Source: Herbaspirillum rubrisubalbicans (GTDB taxonomy: Bacteria > Pseudomonadota > Gammaproteobacteria > Burkholderiales > Burkholderiaceae_D). Taken from it: a stretch of DNA of 64,000 nucleotides. The DNA lies in NCBI RefSeq assembly GCF_003719195.1, contig NZ_CP024996.1, positions 3,348,001 through 3,412,000 on the forward strand, in the 5' to 3' direction. Below, piece after piece: positions 55,695 through 64,000 of the stretch. How positions within the stretch are numbered: position 1 is the first letter of the stretch; the number at the start of each line of letters is the position of its first letter. The position numbers and the translations under genes were made by a program. The notes beneath the pieces were generated by a model that was not told the origin of the DNA, ran no database searches, and worked only from the letters and a program-made list of their open reading frames with translations.

Positions 55695-56932
55695 ACAAAC
55701 CGGCGCCCGAGGTGTTGTTGAATGCTCAGGCGCAGAGAATCCCGGTGACGGTGTTATCGGGATTTCTCGGATCTGGCAAGACCACCTTGCTCAACCATAT
55801 CCTGCGCAACCGGGCCGGGATGAAAGTGGCGGTGATCGTCAATGACATGAGCGAAGTCAACATGGATGGCGACGACGTCAGGCGCAACACCGAACTGTAC
55901 CGCGGCAACGATGAGCTGGTGGAGATGAGCAATGGCTGCATCTGCTGTACCTTGCGCGCCGACCTGCTGGAGCAGGTCAGCGCGCTGGCAAGGTCGGGCC
56001 GTTTCGATTATCTGCTGATCGAATCGACCGGCATTTCCGAACCCATTCCGGTGGCGGAGACCTTTGCCTTTCTCGACAGCGACGGCTTCAGCCTGAGCGA
56101 ACTGGCACGTCTGGACACGCTGGTCACGGTGGTCAACGGCGAAACATTCGAACAGCAATTGTCTGAGCACGTCGCCATCACGCAGGCCGATGGCAGCAGC
56201 ACTCGCCGGCTTTCCGATCTGCTCATCGAACAGGTCGAGTACGCCAACGTGATCCTGGTCAGCCGCGTCGACCTGATCGGTGCAAGTGCCTTCGACGCCC
56301 TCAAGGCAGTGCTGCAAAAGCTCAACCCGACTGCACGGATTCTGCCGATGACGCATGGACAGATCGATCTGGACAAGGTACTCGATACCAAACTGTTCGA
56401 TCTGCCCAGCTTGGCCAGAATGCCAGGATGGATGCAGACCATGGATGGCGCTCACCCTGCTTCGGAGGCCGATACCTACGGCATTTCCTCCAGCGTCTAT
56501 CGCGCCAGACTACCCTTTCATCCCGGCCGCCTGCTGGATTGGCTCGGACGTCCCTGGTCCAATGGTCGTCTGCTGCGCTGCAAGGGCTATCTCTGGATGT
56601 CCAGCAAATACCCCGACATCGCCATGCTGGTGCAGACCGGAGGCCAATTCCAGTGGGGCTTCGTGGGGCGCTGGTGGCGTTTCATCGAGCAAGACCAATG
56701 GCCACAGGACAGCTATCGTCGGCAAGGCATCCAGGAAAAGTGGGACGCCCTGGTCGGCGACTGCCGGCAGGAACTAGTCTTCATCGGCCAGGGCATCTAT
56801 TGGGACCGACTGACCGAGGAACTCGATGCCTGTTTGCTGAGTACCACCGAAATCGAAGCCGGCCCCGATGCCTGGGCCCAGCTACCTGGTGCTGCCGCGT
56901 TCGAGCAACAGGCCAGCACCACGTTGCATTGA
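55691..56932 (+). CDS. CobW/P47K-type GTPase, nitrile hydratase activator
   Basis: 413 residues. G1 motif GFLGSGKTT (about 23-31), the [10 protein letters not shown] switch, metal-binding CxCC motif [11 protein letters not shown], an ESTGISEP block, and a C-terminal CobW domain. P47K-type proteins of this length deliver iron or aid cysteine oxidation for Fe-type nitrile hydratases and are needed for their activity. Translationally coupled to nthB. Confidence 0.9.
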   Translation: MNKPAPEVLLNAQAQRIPVTVLSGFLGSGKTTLLNHILRNRAGMKVAVIVNDMSEVNMDGDDVRRNTELYRGNDELVEMSNGCICCTLRADLLEQVSALARSGRFDYLLIESTGISEPIPVAETFAFLDSDGFSLSELARLDTLVTVVNGETFEQQLSEHVAITQADGSSTRRLSDLLIEQVEYANVILVSRVDLIGASAFDALKAVLQKLNPTARILPMTHGQIDLDKVLDTKLFDLPSLARMPGWMQTMDGAHPASEADTYGISSSVYRARLPFHPGRLLDWLGRPWSNGRLLRCKGYLWMSSKYPDIAMLVQTGGQFQWGFVGRWWRFIEQDQWPQDSYRRQGIQEKWDALVGDCRQELVFIGQGIYWDRLTEELDACLLSTTEIEAGPDAWAQLPGAAAFEQQASTTLH

Positions 56933-56958
56933 TATTTTCAAAAAGAAGGAGATCCCGT

Positions 56959-58008
56959 ATGGAATCCGCAATCGACCAACATCTCAAATGCCCTCGTACT
57001 CTTTCGCGCCGGGTGGGCGACGATTACCAGCCCCCCTTCCCGATGTGGGTCGGTCGCGCTGACGACAGCCTGACCCAGGTGACGATGGCCTACCTCGGCA
57101 TCCAGTTCAAGGAAGAACAACGGGCGGCGGCACTGCAGGCCATGCGCCATATCGTCGCCAGCTTCGCCCTGCCCGATGGCCCGGGCAATCACGACATGAG
57201 CTATCACCTCGACAATGCAGGATATGGCAACTTCATCGTCGTCGGATATTGGCGTGATGCAGGTCGCTATTGCCGCTGGATGCGCTCCCCCGAAGTGGCC
57301 GGATGGTGGGACAGCGAAGCCCGCCTCGCCGACGGCATCGGCTACTTCAGGGAAGTATTCTCGCCCCGCGCCGAACAATTCGAGACCCTGTATGCCTTCA
57401 AGGAAGAGCTGCCAGGGGTGGGCGCCGTCATGGATCGCATCAGCGACGACATCGAGGAACACGGCTATTGGGGATCGATGCGTGACCGTATCCCCGCCTC
57501 GCAAGTGGACCGGATGCGCCCTCGCGGCCAGCTTGAAGTGATCTCCGGCGACCCCACCAAAGGCGGCCGGGTGGTGATCAAGGGCCACGACAACATCGCC
57601 CTGATTCGCTCCGGCCAGGACTGGGCTGATGCCGACCCGGATGAGCGTGCGCTCTATTTCAACGAGATGCTGCCACCGCTGCAGGATGGCATGGACTTTC
57701 TGCGCGACCAGGGAAAAGAGATCGGCTGTTACAGCAATCGCTTCGTGCGCAACGTGGACCTGGATGGCAAGCTGCTCGATATCGCCTACGACATCGGCCA
57801 CTGGCGCTCGCTGGATCTGCTGGAACGCTGGGCCGAATCACATCCCACCCACCTGCGCATCTTCACCACCTTCTTCAAGGTCGTCACCGGCTTGAAAAAA
57901 CTCAGGCTTTATCACGAAGTGTCGGTCTCCGACGGCGCCACGCAATGGCTGGAATACATCAACTGCCATCCGACCACCGGCATGTTGCGCGACGCCCGGA
58001 CTTCCTGA
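56959..58008 (+). CDS. oxd: Haem-containing aldoxime dehydratase
   Basis: 349 residues. Dehydrates aldoximes (R-CH=NOH) to nitriles on a ferrous haem. Residues equivalent to those of the Rhodococcus/Pseudomonas enzymes are present with an offset of one: Arg177 (RDRIP), Ser218 (LIRSGQ), proximal haem His298 (ESHPTHLR) and distal His319 (RLYHEVS). AAGGAG precedes the ATG; a much longer frame upstream is the activator gene out of phase. Last gene of the operon, feeding its nitrile product to NthAB. Confidence 0.95.
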   Translation: MESAIDQHLKCPRTLSRRVGDDYQPPFPMWVGRADDSLTQVTMAYLGIQFKEEQRAAALQAMRHIVASFALPDGPGNHDMSYHLDNAGYGNFIVVGYWRDAGRYCRWMRSPEVAGWWDSEARLADGIGYFREVFSPRAEQFETLYAFKEELPGVGAVMDRISDDIEEHGYWGSMRDRIPASQVDRMRPRGQLEVISGDPTKGGRVVIKGHDNIALIRSGQDWADADPDERALYFNEMLPPLQDGMDFLRDQGKEIGCYSNRFVRNVDLDGKLLDIAYDIGHWRSLDLLERWAESHPTHLRIFTTFFKVVTGLKKLRLYHEVSVSDGATQWLEYINCHPTTGMLRDARTS

Positions 58009-58475
58009 GCAGAAACACTCCTCGGCCAGTCAACTGACAGGTCATTGGCAAGACCACTGGGCAATCGCCCCAGTGGTTTTTTTTCGCCCTGCGCAACATC
58101 CTGGGCACTGCCTGGAACGACACCGACCTCGACTGCCAGCATTTGCTGCGCTGCGCCGAAAACCCTCTCCCCTCAACGCTTTCCCGCCAATCGACGGTGG
58201 CGACGTGCGCTTAATCCATCGATGAAGTTGCTCCATGAGCGGAGCTTGCCCGGATATCCGAAGGCAGGCATAAATTTTGCAAAAAACATGTAGCGTCGTT
58301 GGCAGCGATGCATGAAATTCTATTGCCCTTGTGCGTTCATCTGACAGATACTTTGCTACCAGGGATCGGTCCTCCAGCAGCCACAACGCTGCACGAAACC
58401 AGCCAGTCAAGCGTTGGCCAGCCCGGTAATCAGTCACCATGTCTGCATCGACTCGATACATCAGGAGTGCCCCTC
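58009..58475. other. 467-bp region between the operon and the AraC gene
   Basis: Holds the operon terminator (58053-58084) and presumably the promoter of the AraC gene. No gene is recognised; an in-frame TTG-started extension of the AraC frame (from 58299) has no Shine-Dalgarno and no similarity. Confidence 0.45.
58053..58084 (+). terminator. Rho-independent terminator of the aldoxime-nitrile operon
   Basis: Perfect 9-bp stem ACCACTGGG / CCCAGTGGT with a 7-nt loop and eight T, 44 bp after the dehydratase stop. Confidence 0.95.
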
Positions 58476-59399
58476 ATGAAGGCTCAATACACCACTGCGA
58501 TCGTCGAAGCGCCACGGCGCTTCGAGTATTGGAATGATGTCGTCTGTCGTCATTGCCTCCAGGCGGACAGCAAGTTATCGGGAGAACCCGTCTTCGACGG
58601 CGCCATGTCCGTCAATTCCATCGGGATGCTCGACATGGCCATCATGAGTTCGCCCTTGCACCATTGGCGACGTGATGCGCACCATATTCGTTCAAATCCC
58701 GACGACGACCTGTGGCTGGCCTTCATGGTCAGCGGTCAAGCTTATCTGGCACAGGATGGCCGGCAGACACGCCTGCAATCGGGCGACATGGCCTTGTATG
58801 ATGGCGCCCGGCCGTTCGAGTTTGCCTTGGGCCCGGAGAAAATCTATCTGACACGCTTGCCGCGCAAGTCCCTGTTGAGCCGCTGCCCGGAGGCCGAACA
58901 CATGACCGCGCAGTTGATCGATGTGCGCCGGCCCGGTGTGATGGCGCTGCGCTCGATGCTGGAAGAGGCAAGCACCTGCGAATTCAACGATGCCGAATCG
59001 GCGGTACGCTACAGCGCCGCCTTGCTGGACGTGCTCGCCTTGAGCCTGGCCGCGCCCGGTGCCAGGACAACTGCGGCAGAAAAGAATGATCTCTACAAAC
59101 GTGTGCTCGCCTATCTGCGTGAGAACTATACCGATCCGCAACTCAATCTCCACGTCCTGGCCGCAGCTCACCACGTCTCAGAACGAACACTGACACGCGC
59201 CTTTGCCCAGCACAACCAGACACCCATGGACGTGCTACGCCGGGTGCGACTGCAAGCCAGCTATCGTGCCCTCACCGAAGGCAATGCCGGCAATGTCACC
59301 ACGGCGGCACTGGACGCCGGATTCTCCGATCTATCCCACTTCAGCCGGGTATTCCGGGCCACCTTTGGCTGTACGCCGCAGAGTTTGTTGTCGCACTAG
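58476..59399 (+). CDS. AraC-family regulator, likely controlling the aldoxime-nitrile operon
   Basis: 307 residues. The N-terminal half (about 1-190) is an AraC-binding-like cupin sensor (MVSGQAYLAQDGRQTRLQSG). The C-terminal double helix-turn-helix (about 205-305) has the LNLHVLAAAHHVSERTLTRAF and AALDAGFSDLSHFSRVFRATFG blocks. AGGAG lies 8 bases before the ATG. AraC-type activators accompany several aldoxime/nitrile clusters, so substrate-induced activation is likely. Flanked by terminators on both sides, hence its own transcript. Confidence 0.92.
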   Translation: MKAQYTTAIVEAPRRFEYWNDVVCRHCLQADSKLSGEPVFDGAMSVNSIGMLDMAIMSSPLHHWRRDAHHIRSNPDDDLWLAFMVSGQAYLAQDGRQTRLQSGDMALYDGARPFEFALGPEKIYLTRLPRKSLLSRCPEAEHMTAQLIDVRRPGVMALRSMLEEASTCEFNDAESAVRYSAALLDVLALSLAAPGARTTAAEKNDLYKRVLAYLRENYTDPQLNLHVLAAAHHVSERTLTRAFAQHNQTPMDVLRRVRLQASYRALTEGNAGNVTTAALDAGFSDLSHFSRVFRATFGCTPQSLLSH

Positions 59400-59412
59400 G
59401 GTCTGGTTCCAT

Positions 59413-59450
59413 AAACAATAAAGGCTGCCGATTGGCAGCCTTTATTGTTT
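59413..59450. terminator. Bidirectional terminator
   Basis: Perfect 17-bp stem (AAACAATAAAGGCTGCC with its complement) around GATT. A and T flanks let it end both the AraC transcript (+) and the fatty-acid gene cluster (-). Confidence 0.95.
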
Positions 59451-59469
59451 CGTTCCACCTAGGTCAGTT

Positions 59470-60624
59470 TCACGAATGCACCTGATCGCTGGCAATGGCC
59501 CGCCCGATGACCAGTCGCTGGATATCGTTGGCCCCTTCATAGATCTGACAGATGCGCACGTCACGGTAAATGCGCTCGACCGGAAAGTCGCTGGTATAGC
59601 CGACGCCACCATGGATCTGGATCGCATCGGAGGCAATTTTCTCGGCGGCCTCGGAGGCAAACATCTTGGCCATCGATGCCTCCTTGAGGCAAGGACGCCC
59701 CTGATCCTTCAACTGGGCGGCGCGCCACACCATGAGCCTGGCCGCATCCAGCAAGGTGTTCATGTCGGCCAGGCGGAAATTGACGGCCTGGTGGTCGATG
59801 ATGGGTACTCCGAACGATTCCCGCTGCCGGGCATAACTGACGGCGGCCTCGAAGGCGGCACGTGCCATGCCCACGCTCTGCGCGGCGATACCGATGCGGC
59901 CGGCTTCGAGATTGGACAGGGCGATGCGGTAGCCATCGCCTTCCTTGCCAAGCAAGGCCGTGGCCGGCACGCGGCAGTTTTCGAGGATGATCTGGACCGT
60001 ATCCGAAGCGTGTTGCCCCATCTTTTCTTCGCTACGCCCGACCACGAACCCGGCCGTATCGCACGGTACCAGGAAGCAGGAAATCCCCTTCTTGCCAGCG
60101 GACCTGTCGGTGACGGCAAAGACGATGGCTACCCCAGCGTGCTTGCCACTGGTGATGAATTGCTTGGTCCCGTTGAGGATGAAATACTCACCATCGCGCT
60201 CGGCTCTGGTCCTGATGGCGGCCGCATCCGATCCGGTGTGTGGCTCGGTCAGGCAAAAGCAGCCCAACATCTCGCCGCGTGCCAGCGGCTTGAGCCATTG
60301 CTCCTTCTGGGCCGGGCTACCGTATTTCTCGGTGATGCCACAGGCCAGGGAATTCTGGACCGACACGATGGTAGAGGTGGCGCCGTCGCCCGCGGCAATC
60401 TCTTCCAAGGCCAGCACCAGACTCATGTAATCCATTCCGGCGCCACCCCACTGCTCCGGCACGCACATGCCCATCGCGCCCAATGCGGCCAGTTCCTTCA
60501 AGGCCTCGGCAGGAAAGGTGTGATTTTTGTCCCAGTCCGCGGCAAAAGGTAACAGGCGTTCCTGGGCAAACTGCCGCATGGCATCACGAATCATCTCGTG
60601 CTCAGGGCTCAACAACATGTCCAT
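59470..60624 (-). CDS. Acyl-CoA dehydrogenase (short/branched-chain type)
   Basis: 384 residues. First oxidation of beta-oxidation, with electrons to ETF. CFCLTEPHTGSDAAAI and YFILNGTKQFITSGKHA (flavin contacts), then IQIHGGVGYTSDFPVERIYRDVR and the catalytic Glu in QIYEGANDIQ. Length and sequence fit short-chain or 2-methyl-branched acyl-CoA enzymes. Last in a minus-strand series after acyl-CoA synthetase, HSD10-like dehydrogenase and thiolase (30 bp from the latter). Confidence 0.92.
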   Translation of the reverse strand: MDMLLSPEHEMIRDAMRQFAQERLLPFAADWDKNHTFPAEALKELAALGAMGMCVPEQWGGAGMDYMSLVLALEEIAAGDGATSTIVSVQNSLACGITEKYGSPAQKEQWLKPLARGEMLGCFCLTEPHTGSDAAAIRTRAERDGEYFILNGTKQFITSGKHAGVAIVFAVTDRSAGKKGISCFLVPCDTAGFVVGRSEEKMGQHASDTVQIILENCRVPATALLGKEGDGYRIALSNLEAGRIGIAAQSVGMARAAFEAAVSYARQRESFGVPIIDHQAVNFRLADMNTLLDAARLMVWRAAQLKDQGRPCLKEASMAKMFASEAAEKIASDAIQIHGGVGYTSDFPVERIYRDVRICQIYEGANDIQRLVIGRAIASDQVHS

Positions 60625-60654
60625 CTCTTTCTCCCTACAAACGGCATTCGACCG

Positions 60655-61857
60655 TCACGACAGCGCCAGGGCGATCGCAGTCGCTTCACCGCCACCGATG
60701 CACAGACTGGCGATGCCGGTCTTGAGCCCGCGCGCCTTGAGCGCGCCCAACAAGCTCACGATGATGCGCGCCCCGGAAGCACCGATAGGGTGTCCTAGCG
60801 CACAAGCACCGCCATGAACATTGATCTTCTCCATGTCGATGTTCAGTTCCCGGCTGGCCGCCATGGGCACTACCGCAAACGCCTCGTTGATTTCGAACAG
60901 GTCGGTGCTGACGGCATCCAGCCCGGTCTTGGCGAATATCTTGCGCAGCACGCCGATGGGTGCGGTGGGGAATTTCTCGGGGGCACCCGCATACGAGGCA
61001 TGGCCGAGGAACCTCGCCAGGGGCGTCAGGCCCTGCCGAAGAGCTTCCGATTCGCGCATCAACACCAAGGCCGCCGCGCCGTCAGAGATGGAAGAGGAAT
61101 TGGCCGCAGTGACGGTGCCATCGCCACGGAAGGCTGGCTTGAGCGTAGCGATGCGCTCCAGGTTCACCGCCATCGGTCCCTCATCCTCAGCGATCACGAC
61201 GCTGCCCTTCTTTCCCGCTACCTCGACCGGAACCACTTCCCAGTCGAAACCGCCACTGCTGATCGCCTGGCGCGCGCGCAAGGTGGACTGCACCGCGTAG
61301 GCATCCTGCTGGTCGCGGGTGAAGCCGAAGTCGCTGGCGCAATCCTCGGCGAAGGTTCCCATCAGGCGGCCGCGATACTGGTCCGAATACGCGTCTTCCA
61401 GTCCATCGAGGAACATGTGATCCAGCAACCTGTCATGCCCCAGCCGGTAACCGCGTCTCGCCTTGGGCAGCAGATAGGGGGCATTGGACATCGACTCCAT
61501 GCCGCCAGCCACCACCAGCGACGCCGACCCGGCCAGGATGCTGTCATGCGCCAGCATGACGGCCTGCATGGCCGAGCCGCAGACCTTGTTCAAGGTGGCG
61601 CAGGCGACCGACTGCGGCAAGCCGGCACGCAAGGCGGCCTGGCGTGCCGGGGACTGGCCCAGGCCAGCCTGCAGCACGCAGCCCATCCATACCTGTTCGA
61701 TCTGCGCGATCTGCTGTGCGGATAAGCGGGCCCGTTGCAGGGCCGCCGCTATCGCCAGCGCCCCCAACTGTGGCGCCGGCAGATCAGCCAATGCACCCTG
61801 AAAGCTGCCCATCACGGTACGGGCCGCCGACACAATCACCACCGGGTCTGCAGACAT
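60655..61857 (-). CDS. Acetyl-CoA C-acyltransferase (thiolase)
   Basis: 400 residues. Cleaves 3-oxoacyl-CoA (or 2-methylacetoacetyl-CoA) to acetyl-CoA and a shorter acyl-CoA. Active-site Cys in NKVCGSAMQAV, His in NVHGGACALGHPIGASGAR and second Cys in SLCIGGGEATA. The start at MSADPVVIVS has AGAGG 6 bases upstream and is preferred over an upstream ATG 11 codons earlier. Same strand and probable operon with the SDR and dehydrogenase genes. Confidence 0.94.
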   Translation of the reverse strand: MSADPVVIVSAARTVMGSFQGALADLPAPQLGALAIAAALQRARLSAQQIAQIEQVWMGCVLQAGLGQSPARQAALRAGLPQSVACATLNKVCGSAMQAVMLAHDSILAGSASLVVAGGMESMSNAPYLLPKARRGYRLGHDRLLDHMFLDGLEDAYSDQYRGRLMGTFAEDCASDFGFTRDQQDAYAVQSTLRARQAISSGGFDWEVVPVEVAGKKGSVVIAEDEGPMAVNLERIATLKPAFRGDGTVTAANSSSISDGAAALVLMRESEALRQGLTPLARFLGHASYAGAPEKFPTAPIGVLRKIFAKTGLDAVSTDLFEINEAFAVVPMAASRELNIDMEKINVHGGACALGHPIGASGARIIVSLLGALKARGLKTGIASLCIGGGEATAIALALS

Positions 61858-61925
61858 GGTTTTCCTCTTTGTAACTTCATTCATATTCACGCGTCTTGTT
61901 CGTTGACGACTCTCCCTGGATACCG

Positions 61926-62690
61926 CTACTTGGCGCTCATGCGAAGTGCGCCATCCATGCGGATGACCTCGCCGTTCATATAGCGGTTTTCCAGGATGTA
62001 CATGACCAGGCTGGCGAATTCGGACGGCTTGCCCAGCCGAGGCGGGAAAGGTACGTTGCGGCTCAGGGATTCCCGCACCTCCTCGGACATTCCCAGCATC
62101 ATGGGCGTTTCGATGATGCCGGGCGCAATCGTCATGACGCGTATGCCATGACGCGCCAGCTCGCGTGCCATCGGCAAGGTCATCGACACCACTCCGCCCT
62201 TGGAGGCGGCATAGGCCACCTGCCCCATCTGCCCCTCAAAGGCGGCAATCGAGGCCGTGTTGATGATGACGCCACGCTCGCCCTCTGTGTCGGCTTGGCC
62301 AGCGCTGATGTGCTGTGCCGCCAGCCGCGCCATGTTGAACGATCCCACCAGGTTGATGTTGAGGGCACGCATGAAGCTGTCCAATCGATGCACACCGTTC
62401 TTGCCCAGCAGCTTTTCGCCCGGCGCAATGCCGGCGCAGTTGACCAGGCCGACCACCGGTCCCATGGTGCCGGCGACCTCAAAGACCTCCTGCGCGCTGG
62501 CCTCGCTGGTGACATCAGTCAAGACGAATCTGGCGTGGGCGCCGAGCGTGGCCTGCATCTTTTCACCAGCCACCGGGTTGACGTCCGCCAGCACCACCTG
62601 CGCGCCGGCTCTGATGAGCTGCTCGGCAGTGGCCGCACCCAACCCGGAAGCTGCGCCGGTGACGACATAGACACCTTGTTTGATAGCCAT
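61926..62690 (-). CDS. 3-hydroxyacyl-CoA dehydrogenase, HSD10-like SDR
   Basis: 254 residues. SDR with VVTGAASGLGAATAEQL (NAD turn), NCAG, catalytic Ser in INTASIAAFEGQMG and the intact YAASK pair. The insertion around GMSEEVRESLSRNVPFPPRLG is typical of type-2 (HSD10) 3-hydroxyacyl-CoA dehydrogenases, which also oxidise 2-methyl-3-hydroxybutyryl-CoA. GAGGAG lies 6 bases before the ATG. Lies between the synthetase and thiolase genes; an enoyl-CoA hydratase is not seen within the window. Confidence 0.9.
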   Translation of the reverse strand: MAIKQGVYVVTGAASGLGAATAEQLIRAGAQVVLADVNPVAGEKMQATLGAHARFVLTDVTSEASAQEVFEVAGTMGPVVGLVNCAGIAPGEKLLGKNGVHRLDSFMRALNINLVGSFNMARLAAQHISAGQADTEGERGVIINTASIAAFEGQMGQVAYAASKGGVVSMTLPMARELARHGIRVMTIAPGIIETPMMLGMSEEVRESLSRNVPFPPRLGKPSEFASLVMYILENRYMNGEVIRMDGALRMSAK

Positions 62691-62738
62691 TGTTTCTCCT
62701 CGATTATTCTGGATTGCATTGAACGCGATCAACGCGTT

Positions 62739-64000
62739 TCAGGGATGCTCAGCCCGCCGGTCCGCTTCCATCTTGCGCAGCACGAAACGCTGTAGCTTGC
62801 CGCTGGGCGTCTTGGGCAGCGCATCGACAAACTCGATGGCGCGAGGATAGGCATGGGCGGAAAGACGCCGTTTGACATGTTGCGCCAATTGTTCCGCCAA
62901 TTCGTCGCTGGCCTTGAACTTGTCCGAGAGCACCACGAAGGCCTTGACGATCTCGGTGCGCTCCGGGTCGGGCAAGCCGATGACGGCCACATCGGCCACC
63001 GCAGGATGCTCCAGCAGCGCGCTTTCGACATCGAAGGGCCCGATCCGGTAGCCAGCCGAGGTAATGACGTCGTCGGAGCGACCGATGAAGCTGATGCTAC
63101 CGTTTTTCTCCAGCTCGACGTTGTCGCCGGTGGCGTAATAACCGCCGGCAATGGCAGGCGTCTCCTGCTTCCAGTAACCGGAAAACCAGAACAGCGGCGA
63201 GCGCGCAATGTCGATGGCCAGTTCGCCGGGCTGGTTGGCACCGAGTTCCTGCAGATTATCGTCCAGCACCACCACCCGATACCCTGGCATGGCAAAGCCG
63301 GCCGACCCTGGCACGACCTCATGCTGCAAGGCATGGTGGTTGTTGACCACCATGCCCAGTTCGGTCTGTCCGTAATGGTCATGGATGGGGACATCCAGGG
63401 CGCTGGCGAACCAGCGCACCACCTCGGCATTCAAGGGTTCGCCGGCACTGCTGACGGCGCGCAGTTGGCCCTTGACGCTGGCGGCCGCTTCTTCGCCGGC
63501 GGCCATCATCATGCGATAGGCGGTGGGAGCACCGGCCAGGCTGGTGATGCCCAGGCGGCGGATGAGCTCGTAGCTTCCCTGGACGGTGAATGCGGCTTCG
63601 TTGAAGGTAATGCCCTGCCCGATGGCCAAGGGGCCGATGATGGCGTAATAGAGACCATAGGCCCAGCCCGGATCGGCCATGTTCCAGAATTTGTCCTGCG
63701 GCAGCAAGCCTACTGCCTGGCGCATGTAGACCGCGAACGCCTGCAAGGCCGACAGCGGCACCGGCACGCCCTTGGCCGCACCTGTGGTGCCGGAGGTGGA
63801 CATCATGAACATCAGGTCGCTACCGCTTCGCATGACCGGCGCGAAGTCATCGGACTGGGCGTCCACGGCCGCGCGAAAATCGATATCACCAGCGCGCAAG
63901 GGGTCGCTGCTCTCCCTGACCGTGCAGACTTGCGGACAATGGGCAATCTCATCGAGCTTGGCCCGGTTGGCCACATTGGTGACGATCAGACGAGCCCCGC
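62739..64000 (-). CDS. AMP-forming acyl-CoA synthetase, C-terminal 420 codons (start beyond the window)
   Basis: Activates a carboxylic acid to its CoA ester. The frame is open to the window edge, reading GARLIVTNVANRAKL at the point of entry, so the N-terminus lies outside. P-loop MMSTSGTTGAAKGVP, GEPLNAEV, the YGQTELGM block, adenylate-binding YYATGDNVE and GRSDDVITSAGYRIGP, and the catalytic Lys in PKTPSGKLQR are all present. A role in activating the acid released by the amidase is inferred from neighbourhood; aldoxime-nitrile clusters elsewhere also carry an acyl-CoA synthetase. Confidence 0.92.
   Translation of the reverse strand, partial: GARLIVTNVANRAKLDEIAHCPQVCTVRESSDPLRAGDIDFRAAVDAQSDDFAPVMRSGSDLMFMMSTSGTTGAAKGVPVPLSALQAFAVYMRQAVGLLPQDKFWNMADPGWAYGLYYAIIGPLAIGQGITFNEAAFTVQGSYELIRRLGITSLAGAPTAYRMMMAAGEEAAASVKGQLRAVSSAGEPLNAEVVRWFASALDVPIHDHYGQTELGMVVNNHHALQHEVVPGSAGFAMPGYRVVVLDDNLQELGANQPGELAIDIARSPLFWFSGYWKQETPAIAGGYYATGDNVELEKNGSISFIGRSDDVITSAGYRIGPFDVESALLEHPAVADVAVIGLPDPERTEIVKAFVVLSDKFKASDELAEQLAQHVKRRLSAHAYPRAIEFVDALPKTPSGKLQRFVLRKMEADRRAEHP

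Noticed and set aside
58299..58475. N-terminal extension of the AraC protein from a TTG
   Set aside because: No Shine-Dalgarno and no AraC-like sequence; the ATG at 58476 has AGGAG at good spacing.

Overview
The window looks like a chromosomal segment of a GC-rich betaproteobacterium of the Oxalobacteraceae, most like Herbaspirillum. This is inferred from the gene families and their order (pyrG-eno-ftsB, lolC-lolD, recJ next to an rpfE-like gene, prfB-lysS) and from protein style; no database search was possible. Most of 1-38.6 kb is ordinary core genome. The right-hand 25 kb is accessory and catabolic.

Layout. 1-1.25 kb: start of an iron uptake operon (FtrA P19-type protein, FtrB cupredoxin, FTR1 permease cut by the window edge) behind a good Fur box. 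1.4-7.7 kb: signalling genes (methyl-accepting chemotaxis protein, stand-alone receiver, soluble histidine kinase with NarL-type regulator, diguanylate cyclase) and a tRNA-Arg(ACG). 7.7-19.8 kb, mostly minus strand: pnuC, ftsB, eno, pyrG, a hydrolase, comEC, tatD, argE, lolD, lolC. 20-25 kb, plus strand: a UvrD/Rep-type helicase behind a candidate LexA box, then rpfE-like and recJ. 25-38.6 kb: a second diguanylate cyclase, a lipoprotein, a Tat-exported PhoX phosphatase, prfB with its programmed +1 frameshift, lysS, a glycine-zipper protein, a hydrolase/membrane-protein pair, a second receiver paralogous to the first, a LysR regulator and argC.

38.6-46.5 kb is a CoA-ester catabolic locus: TRAP solute-binding protein, zinc alcohol dehydrogenase, CitE-like lyase, CaiB-type CoA-transferase, acyl-CoA dehydrogenase and HTD2/MaoC-like hydratase, with a divergent LysR gene. 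Family content and order resemble the itaconate degradation locus of Pseudomonas aeruginosa. A 272-bp nested inverted-repeat element (MITE-like) sits between the dehydrogenase and the TRAP gene and overlaps the dehydrogenase stop codon. TauE, a 27-residue membrane peptide and an SDR follow.

48.4-50.6 kb is a decayed island at tRNA-Ser(TGA). An integrase is cut just after its first catalytic Arg and joined to the AT-rich tail of an unrelated gene. 50.6-64 kb is a nitrogen/carbon scavenging block: a truncated haemoglobin, an outer-membrane SphA-type protein, and a complete aldoxime-nitrile operon (amidase, Fe-type nitrile hydratase alpha and beta, CobW-like activator, haem aldoxime dehydratase) followed by an AraC regulator. 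Opposite them lie acyl-CoA dehydrogenase, thiolase, HSD10-like dehydrogenase and acyl-CoA synthetase. Together these could turn an aldoxime into nitrile, amide, acid, acyl-CoA and finally acetyl- or propionyl-CoA plus ammonia.
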